Part shown: piece by piece, positions 1 to 4,933 of the stretch
Numbering within the stretch: the first letter of the stretch is position 1
How the letters are laid out: each line of letters starts with the position of its first letter
Assembly: GCA_007375915.1 (NCBI GenBank)
Contig: VMFF01000037.1
Span: forward strand, 1-5,671
Origin: Candidatus Doudnabacteria bacterium Gr01-1014_77
Lineage (GTDB): Bacteria; Patescibacteriota; Doudnabacteria; UBA920; VMFF01
Direction of reading: 5' to 3'
Length of the DNA stretch: 5,671 nucleotides
Program-made: the position numbers and the translations under genes
The notes under the pieces: model-generated
Databases searched by the model: none
Seen by the model: the letters and a program-made list of their open reading frames with translations, nothing else
Told to the model about the DNA's origin: nothing

Positions 1-4
1 ATGA

Positions 5-352
<348 letters not shown>

Positions 353-354
353 AG

Positions 355-384
355 AAAAAACAACTCTTTACAGAGTTGTTTTTT
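355..384. terminator. Bidirectional intrinsic terminator between the helicase gene and the 32-aa gene
   Basis: A-tract 355-360 plus CAACTCT (361-367), loop TTAC (368-371), then AGAGTTG (372-378) plus T-tract 379-384. This is a perfect 13-bp inverted repeat starting 3 nt after the helicase stop codon. Because the A-tract mirrors the T-tract, the hairpin has a U-run in either direction, and it also lies just past the stop of the convergent gene at 390-488. Confidence 0.88.
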
Positions 385-389
385 AAAGA

Positions 390-488
390 CTATTTAGTGT
401 CTTCAGTTTTTGCTTCAGTTTGCTTTGGTACATTAGCTTCTACAGCTGGTGTTTCAACCGGAGTAGCTGGAACTTGTTGATCAGTCAT
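390..488 (-). CDS. 32-aa Pro/Thr/Glu/Ala-rich small protein, unknown function
   Basis: A short open frame reads from ATG (486-488) to TAG (390-392). The product begins MTDQQVPATPVE and ends TEAKTEDTK. It has no Cys, aromatic or long hydrophobic stretch, so it should be soluble, acidic to neutral and probably disordered. I do not recognise it. The case for a real gene rests on signals rather than homology: a purine-rich SD (AGGGAAGGA) lies about 5 nt before the ATG, a near-consensus promoter lies about 80 nt upstream on the same strand, and a terminator hairpin starts 6 nt after the stop. It is convergent with the helicase gene and divergent from the 298-aa gene. It is too short for most gene callers, so it may be missing from standard annotation. 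Confidence 0.62.
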   Translation of the reverse strand: MTDQQVPATPVETPAVEANVPKQTEAKTEDTK

Positions 489-503
489 GTTTTTCCTTCC
501 CTG
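489..503 (-). promoter_or_regulatory. Ribosome binding site of the 32-aa gene
   Basis: Read on the - strand, the bases before the ATG are GCAGGGAAGGAAAAAC. AAGGA is 5 nt from the start codon. This is one of only two clear SD sequences in the window and supports the 32-codon frame. Confidence 0.65.
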
Positions 504-543
504 CAATACTCATATCCAAAGCAGCGCAGATTAAAATGTTTAT

Positions 544-561
544 GCTTCAAGGATATGAAGC
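544..561 (-). other. Small hairpin in the leader of the 32-aa gene
   Basis: GCTTCA (544-549) pairs with TGAAGC (556-561) around a 6-nt loop. The hairpin would sit at the very 5' end of the mRNA made from the promoter at 571-599. The stretch 551-558 can instead pair over 8 bp with 510-517 (TCATATCC against GGATATGA), so two folds exclude each other. It may be a mere 5' stabilising stem. Confidence 0.35.
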
Positions 562-570
562 AAGACTGTT

Positions 571-599
571 AGTATACTCTTAATTTCGGGTTGGGTCAA
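571..599 (-). promoter_or_regulatory. Sigma70-type promoter driving the 32-aa gene
   Basis: On the - strand there is TTGACC (594-599) as -35, exactly 17 bp of spacer (577-593), then TATACT (571-576) as -10. Both boxes differ from consensus at one base. Transcription should start near nt 564, giving a leader of roughly 75 nt before the ATG at 488. No other - strand gene lies between it and the 32-codon frame. Confidence 0.7.
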
Positions 600-628
600 T
601 GAACAATATCGCGCAAAATACATCATTT

Positions 629-637
629 TGATATACT
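629..637 (+). promoter_or_regulatory. Probable extended -10 promoter of the 298-aa gene
   Basis: TGATATACT combines an extended-element TG (629-630) with a good -10, TATACT (632-637). No convincing -35 lies 16-18 bp upstream, as is usual for extended -10 promoters. The predicted start near nt 644 leaves a leader of about 22 nt before the ATG at 666. A second TATAAT at 656-661 is very close to the ATG and could instead give a nearly leaderless message. Confidence 0.45.
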
Positions 638-665
638 ATTTTTATGAACTATTAATATAATCACT

Positions 666-1562
666 ATGGCAGAAGATCAAGAGATTGGACATGAACAATT
701 AGATAGTCAAGAAAAACCTGAAATAAAAAAAGATAAACCGATAGACGCTGGTGAAAAACCAGAAACCTTTAAAATACGCGGTGCTGACCAAAAAGTAACA
801 AGCCTAGTAAAGAGACTCGAAAATACAAAAACAGACGCTCGTAACCTTAGCTTGGTTAGAGAAAGGCTTGGTATTGAGACACAGGGTTCAACACCAGATT
901 CTCAAACTAACTTAGCAGAAATACAAGACCAGGTTGTACGTTTAGAAGACGAAAAAAAACAATCACTTCAAGAACATGGAGAAGAAGATTTCCCAGAAGG
1001 AGTTAGTGTTTCTGCTAATGAAGACGGTTCTGAACAAAAAGCTAAAGGTCCTAAAATTGAACAACTAGAAAAAGACGTAAAAAGAACAGAAGAAGAACAG
1101 AAAAAAAAGCGCCAAGAATTAATTGATGCGTGGAAGGAAAAAGCAGTAAAAGACTTCTCAAAATACCTAAGACAAGGCTGGAACACAAGAAAAGCAATCA
1201 ATCTTGATGTAGTTATCGCACTCTTAGAAACAAACCTCCCAAAACTCATTGATGCTAAAACCAAAGACTTTGTAGAAGGAAAAACAGATCAACTCCCTAT
1301 TTCTGTTTGGATGCGCCACAAAGGGAACTCTTTTCTAGATATGTTTGCTGGAAGACCACAACAGATAAAAGAGGTGACACTAGAAATGGACAAGAATTCT
1401 TTCACCCTTATAGATGCAAAAGAAATTCAGGATAAAACCAAAGAGCAAGAGCCAAGTGCTGGCAAGCCCGACCAGAACAAGGAACCAGAGGGAGAACTAA
1501 AACCAGAATCAGAAGAAACAACAGGAGCCTCTGATCAAGGTGGAGCGAAAAAAGTAGCTTAA
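666..1562 (+). CDS. Hypothetical highly charged coiled-coil protein, 298 aa
   Basis: I do not recognise this protein. It has no Cys, no signal peptide and no membrane segment, so it should be cytoplasmic. Residues 1-45 are a Lys/Glu/Asp-rich, probably disordered arm. Residues about 42-105 and 128-165 are predicted by eye to be helical, with heptad-like Leu/Ile/Val spacing (LVKRLENTKTDARNLSLVRE; IEQLEKDVKRTEEEQKKKRQ) that suggests coiled coils. Residues about 152-250 form the only globular-looking part, with Trp, Phe, Leu and Ile spaced as in a folded domain (KYLRQGWNTRKAINLDVVIA; PISVWMRHKGNSFLDMFAGR). Residues 251-298 are again acidic, Pro/Glu/Gly-rich and disordered. The start at 666 is forced by a stop at 645-647 in the same frame, and no SD precedes it. 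It is a single-gene transcript ended by the hairpin at 1571-1605. Function is unknown; a scaffold or surface-binding role would be a guess. Confidence 0.85.
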   Translation: MAEDQEIGHEQLDSQEKPEIKKDKPIDAGEKPETFKIRGADQKVTSLVKRLENTKTDARNLSLVRERLGIETQGSTPDSQTNLAEIQDQVVRLEDEKKQSLQEHGEEDFPEGVSVSANEDGSEQKAKGPKIEQLEKDVKRTEEEQKKKRQELIDAWKEKAVKDFSKYLRQGWNTRKAINLDVVIALLETNLPKLIDAKTKDFVEGKTDQLPISVWMRHKGNSFLDMFAGRPQQIKEVTLEMDKNSFTLIDAKEIQDKTKEQEPSAGKPDQNKEPEGELKPESEETTGASDQGGAKKVA

Positions 1563-1570
1563 ATATCAAT

Positions 1571-1605
1571 GTATTAAAAAACGCCAGTAAGGCGTTTTTT
1601 AATAC
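1571..1605. terminator. Bidirectional intrinsic terminator, perfect 15-bp stem
   Basis: Arm GTATTAAAAAACGCC (1571-1585), loop AGTAA (1586-1590), arm GGCGTTTTTTAATAC (1591-1605). A GC-rich tip and T6/A6 tracts make a U-run in both directions. It lies 9 nt after the stop of the 298-aa gene and 5 nt after the stop of the copper ATPase, so it ends both convergent transcription units. Confidence 0.93.
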
Positions 1606-1609
1606 TAAT

Positions 1610-3616
1610 TTAATTACTCATCTTTAATCTTCTCAACCACTGGGCATTTAAAGCAACAATGATTGTGCTTGCTGACATTAACAGTGCCCCTACTGCTGCT
1701 GGTAAGATAAAACCAAAAACTCCGGCTGCAAGAGGTATTGCTAAAACATTATACCCAGTTGCCCAAACAAGATTTTGCTGCATCTTAGAATATGTTGCTT
1801 TTGATAATCTGAATATTTTAACAACATCTCTTGGGTCATTCTTTGCAAGGATTATCCCCGCTGATTCTATTGCAACATCTGTTCCTGCTCCAATTGCTAT
1901 ACCAATATCTGCTTGAGTTAAAGCAGGGGCATCATTAACACCATCTCCTACCATAGCAACTCGGCTTCCATCCTTTTGTAGCTCCTTAACCATATCAACC
2001 TTATGTTCTGGAAGTACTTCAGCAAAATATTCTTTAATACCAAGTTCCTTTGATACATAACTAGCAACATCATCAGAATCGCCTGTTAACATAACAACAC
2101 GAATACCTAAAGAATTTAAGTTTCTTATTGCTTCCTTAGATTCTTCTCTTATCAAATCAGCCGTGGTTATTACACCTATAACCTCTGTGTCTGATATGAC
2201 ATACACTACTGTCTTGCCTTGTTGACCCGCTTGTTCTGTTTTGTTTTTTAAATCATCAGAAAGTGTTAAGTTCTTTTCCTTAATTAATAACGGGCTTCCA
2301 ACGATAATTGTTTTTCCTTTAACAATAGCCTGAGCTCCTCTACCAGGAAGTGCTGTGAATTGTTCTACCTTTAACACCTCTATATGTTTTTCTTTCCCAA
2401 ACTCAACTATTGCTTTAGCAATCGGATGTTCTGATTCTGATTCTACAGAAGAACCTAAAGAAAGAAGATCTTCTTCTGAATAGTTTGGTGCTGCCCAAAC
2501 ATCAACAACTCCATGCTCTCCTTTTGTTAGTGTTCCTGTCTTGTCAAACAAAACAACATCTATTTTACGAGCAGATTCCAACGCAATTCTTTGTCTAACC
2601 AACAAACCATTTCTTGCTGCTAAACTTGTTGAAATAGATGTTACAAGAGGAATTGCAAGCCCCAAAGCATGAGGACAAGCAATGATTAAAACTGTGACTG
2701 TTCTTTCTAAAGCAAAACTTAAATCTTCTCCAAAAAACATCCAGATTGTAAAAGTAACTAAGCCTGAAGCAATTGCAACGATTGTTAGATAGAATGCTGC
2801 TCTGTCAGCTAAAATCTGCGCTTTTGAACGAGAATTTTGGGCCTCAGCAACAAGACGCATAATCCCTGCTAAAGCTGTTGATTCTCCTATTTTAGAAACC
2901 TGCACTTTTAATGAACCACTTCCATTAACTGTTCCTGCTATAACAAGGGAGCTGTTTGTTTTATGTACTGGATTAGACTCACCTGTAATCATTGATTCGT
3001 TTATTGATGACTCACCTTCTACAACCAAACCATCAGCTGGTATCTTTGCTCCTGGCCTTATCAAAAGAACATCACCAACTCTTAATTCAGATATTGGTAC
3101 TATTTTTCCATTTATTAATTCAGCTGTGTCTGGAAGTAATTTAGCCAGTTCTTTCAAAGCTCCTTGTGCATTCATGATTGATTTCATTTCCATCCAGTGG
3201 CCAAAAATCATGATTGTAATTAAAGTAGAAAGCTCCCAGAAAAACTCAGTTCCTTGAATTAAAAAGGTTGTTGCAATGCTATACAAAAAGGAGACAACAA
3301 TAGCTAGGGATATGAGGCTCATCATCCCTGGTTGTCTAGATTTTAACTCAGCAACAGCCCCTTTTATGAATACTGTTCCTGCATAAAAAAACAGGATTGT
3401 TCCAAAAACCAATGGAACATATTGAGAACCAACAAATTCAGGCAATGAAAAACCGAACCATTCTTGTATCATTGATGAATACAACAAGGTTGGTATTGTT
3501 AAAATTAAACTCCACAAGAACTTCTCACGAAACATTTCTGGAGAATGTCCTTTGTGCTTATCGTGGTTTTCGTGTGATTGCTGATCTTGTGTATTGTGAC
3601 AGTGTTCGTGTTCCAT
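1610..3616 (-). CDS. copB: CopB-type (P1B-3-like) copper/silver-exporting P-type ATPase
   Basis: This 668-aa inner-membrane pump uses ATP to expel heavy-metal ions. Motifs in order are: a His-rich N-terminus with seven His and one Cys in residues 3-24, replacing the usual HMA domain; membrane pairs at about 34-56, 68-90, 99-120 and 127-145; actuator motif TGES (211-214); transmembrane metal motif CPH (314-316) in IIACPHALGLAIP; the phosphorylated Asp358 in DKTGT; the HP motif (397-398) of the nucleotide domain; TGD (511-513); GDGVNDAP (557-564); and the last two membrane helices with YN (622-623) and MSAST (647-651). CPH rather than CPC, with a His-rich tail, places it near CopB (Cu2+ or Cu+/Ag+) rather than CopA. 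It appears full length. It is the last gene of the operon, starting 3 nt after the DUF305 stop without an SD, so translation is probably coupled. Exact metal preference cannot be read from sequence. Confidence 0.95.
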   Translation of the reverse strand: MEHEHCHNTQDQQSHENHDKHKGHSPEMFREKFLWSLILTIPTLLYSSMIQEWFGFSLPEFVGSQYVPLVFGTILFFYAGTVFIKGAVAELKSRQPGMMSLISLAIVVSFLYSIATTFLIQGTEFFWELSTLITIMIFGHWMEMKSIMNAQGALKELAKLLPDTAELINGKIVPISELRVGDVLLIRPGAKIPADGLVVEGESSINESMITGESNPVHKTNSSLVIAGTVNGSGSLKVQVSKIGESTALAGIMRLVAEAQNSRSKAQILADRAAFYLTIVAIASGLVTFTIWMFFGEDLSFALERTVTVLIIACPHALGLAIPLVTSISTSLAARNGLLVRQRIALESARKIDVVLFDKTGTLTKGEHGVVDVWAAPNYSEEDLLSLGSSVESESEHPIAKAIVEFGKEKHIEVLKVEQFTALPGRGAQAIVKGKTIIVGSPLLIKEKNLTLSDDLKNKTEQAGQQGKTVVYVISDTEVIGVITTADLIREESKEAIRNLNSLGIRVVMLTGDSDDVASYVSKELGIKEYFAEVLPEHKVDMVKELQKDGSRVAMVGDGVNDAPALTQADIGIAIGAGTDVAIESAGIILAKNDPRDVVKIFRLSKATYSKMQQNLVWATGYNVLAIPLAAGVFGFILPAAVGALLMSASTIIVALNAQWLRRLKMSN

Positions 3617-3619
3617 GGT

Positions 3620-4249
3620 TTATTTATACCAATTGTTATACCATTCTCTCATCTGTTCAATCTCTTTGTTCTGAGATGAAATAATATCATCTGCTAATCT
3701 TGTCATTTCTGTTCTACTAGTAGAAGCTTTAAGCATTTGGGCCATCATAATAGCTGATTGGTGGTGCGGAATCATTTCAGTAATAAATTCTCTATCAAAA
3801 GGTTTTGCTGTTTCTAAGTCCACTATATCCACAGAGCCTCCCATCATGCCTCCGTGCATCATACCTGAGCCTAAACCATGTCCAGAATTAACAAATCTGT
3901 CTGGAACATCACTTCCAAACCAGTTTTTATACCATTCTGTCATTTTACTAATCTCGTCTGTTTGAGCTTTAATTATGTTCTGAGATAATTCCTTTATTTC
4001 AGAATGTTCTGCCTTGGTTAAAGCAATCTCAGCCATAGTTACAGCATCGTCATGATGCGGAATCATCTGCTCAATGAAGTGCCGGTCAATTCCATTACTT
4101 GCTCCTGATTGAAAATATCTAGAATTAAAATCCATCATTCCCATCATCCCATAATTCCTGCTATTAAAAGCAAAAGAAGCAAAAAACGCCGTCAAAATAA
4201 CTCCTACTACTAAACCACCGAGTACATACGCCAACTTTTTATTATCCAT
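3620..4249 (-). CDS. Membrane-anchored tandem DUF305 protein, metal-binding candidate
   Basis: A 209-aa protein with a cytoplasmic MDNKK start, one membrane anchor or uncleaved signal (about residues 6-28) and an exported body. Two DUF305 (ferritin-like helical) repeats follow: about 56-111 with EQMIPHHDDAV, and 152-208 with TEMIPHHQSAI, each ending in a similar WY-x-NW tail. The MIPHH histidines are the family signature. Between them lies a Met/His/Gly-rich linker (HGLGSGMMHGGMMGG, about 124-138), and NYGMMGMMD follows the anchor; such clusters are typical of Cu(I)/Ag(I) binding. There is no Cys. DUF305 proteins are commonly found beside copper genes, but their chemistry is not well settled. 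I chose the ATG at 4247-4249 because AAAGGAGA (4253-4260) precedes it at SD distance. An upstream in-frame ATG at 4342 would add 31 Lys-rich residues and overlap the repressor gene by 80 nt. Transcribed between the repressor and copB. Confidence 0.92.
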   Translation of the reverse strand: MDNKKLAYVLGGLVVGVILTAFFASFAFNSRNYGMMGMMDFNSRYFQSGASNGIDRHFIEQMIPHHDDAVTMAEIALTKAEHSEIKELSQNIIKAQTDEISKMTEWYKNWFGSDVPDRFVNSGHGLGSGMMHGGMMGGSVDIVDLETAKPFDREFITEMIPHHQSAIMMAQMLKASTSRTEMTRLADDIISSQNKEIEQMREWYNNWYK

Positions 4250-4252
4250 AAA

Positions 4253-4260
4253 TCTCCTTT
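4253..4260 (-). promoter_or_regulatory. Strong Shine-Dalgarno fixing the DUF305 gene start
   Basis: On the - strand AAAGGAGA lies 3 nt before the ATG at 4247-4249, inside the 13-nt gap after the repressor stop. It is the strongest SD in the window and suggests that the DUF305 protein is made at a higher level than its coupled neighbours. Confidence 0.85.
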
Positions 4261-4262
4261 CG

Positions 4263-4529
4263 TTATTTGTTCTTAAGATTATATATCTTAGAAAGTTCTT
4301 TAATGACTTTTTTGTCTTGACCTTCTTTAAATTGATGGCCAACGTGTTCTTCTAAATGATTTTCCAAAACTTTTTGGTTTAAACTCTGTAATGATTTTTG
4401 TATTGCTAAAGACAATCCTATGATATCAACACAGTATTTGTTTTCCACTATCATCTTTTCAAGACCTTGCATTTGCCCCTGAACTCTATGTATCTGATTT
4501 ATTAAAGGTTTTCGATTATTCATTTTCAT
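4263..4529 (-). CDS. CsoR/RcnR-family metal-sensing repressor
   Basis: A small all-helical DNA-binding repressor that releases its operator when metal binds. Family hallmarks are HRVQGQMQGLEKMI in helix 1 and YCVDIIGLSLAIQ in helix 2, then ENHLEEHVGHQ. Numbered from the upstream ATG at 4541, the ligand positions are Cys37, His62 and His66; the CsoR copper site is Cys-His-Cys at the same spacing (+25, +4). The third ligand is thus His, as in RcnR-type nickel/cobalt sensors, while the copper second-shell Tyr36 and Glu82 are kept. The start is uncertain: the ATG at 4527-4529 begins 2 nt after the upstream stop, with GAGGA 12 nt before it. The ATG at 4541 overlaps that gene by 10 nt and adds four residues, and 4523 is also possible. 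The operon context argues for copper or silver sensing and autoregulation, but the ligand set leaves the metal open. Confidence 0.9.
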   Translation of the reverse strand: MKMNNRKPLINQIHRVQGQMQGLEKMIVENKYCVDIIGLSLAIQKSLQSLNQKVLENHLEEHVGHQFKEGQDKKVIKELSKIYNLKNK

Positions 4530-4531
4530 AT

Positions 4532-4933
4532 TTAGCAACATTCCTCAAACTTATCATTAATATTTTTCTCTTTAGAAAAAACAAAGGACAAGATGGTAAA
4601 CACAACAAGAGCAAATCCAAACAAAACGGCTTTAAGGAAATCACCTTGGGAAACTAAATATACTGCTGGAAAACCAACTAAGACTGCTGAGGTCTTCCAA
4701 AACAATCCAAGCTTAGAACCATATTTCTGAATTGTAGCTCCAAGACTAATTGCCATTAACAATGAAATTAAAACAGGAGAAATATCTAACAATTCAAAGG
4801 CCGCTGCTATAAATGCCAAGCTCCAAGTAAATACCGTTGCTACACAGATAGGACAAATATTTAAATCCGATGTTTTTCTAACAAAATACAAAACAACAGT
4901 AAGTATAAAGATTGATATTAATAGGTAGGTCAT
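4532..4933 (-). CDS. Small polytopic membrane protein with CPIC motif and C-terminal Cys-Cys
   Basis: A 133-aa, very hydrophobic protein that I cannot name. Apparent membrane helices lie at about residues 2-18, 31-47, 52-68, 82-95 and 100-119. A Cys-Pro-Ile-Cys motif (27-30) sits at the start of helix 2 and resembles redox CXXC or thiol metal-binding sites. The soluble C-tail (KEKNINDKFEECC) ends in two adjacent cysteines at the last two positions. Those four are the only cysteines. The start codon overlaps the stop of the CcdA-like gene as ATGA (4930-4933) and has no SD, so translation is likely coupled. Coupling to a CcdA-family thiol carrier suggests the CPIC pair exchanges electrons with it, or that the cysteines handle Cu(I) near the membrane; both are inference. 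Topology is ambiguous because Arg19-Lys20 follow helix 1 directly. Confidence 0.85.
   Translation of the reverse strand: MTYLLISIFILTVVLYFVRKTSDLNICPICVATVFTWSLAFIAAAFELLDISPVLISLLMAISLGATIQKYGSKLGLFWKTSAVLVGFPAVYLVSQGDFLKAVLFGFALVVFTILSFVFSKEKNINDKFEECC

Noticed and set aside
951..1108. Two A8 runs (952-959, 1101-1108) as programmed slippage sites in the 298-aa gene
   Set aside because: Runs of AAA codons are expected in a Lys-rich AT-biased gene; the zero frame is long and intact, and no alternative frame or stimulatory structure was evident.
968..1264. 98-codon open frame on the - strand inside the 298-aa gene
   Set aside because: It is antisense to a Lys/Glu-rich gene, whose complement naturally gives Phe/Ser/Leu-rich frames; it has no SD, promoter or domain.
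1659..1916. 85-codon + strand frame opposite copB
   Set aside because: Antisense shadow of the C-terminal helices of the ATPase, with no initiation signals.
3397..3684. 95-codon + strand frame opposite the start of copB
   Set aside because: Antisense shadow spanning two confirmed - strand genes, with no supporting signals.
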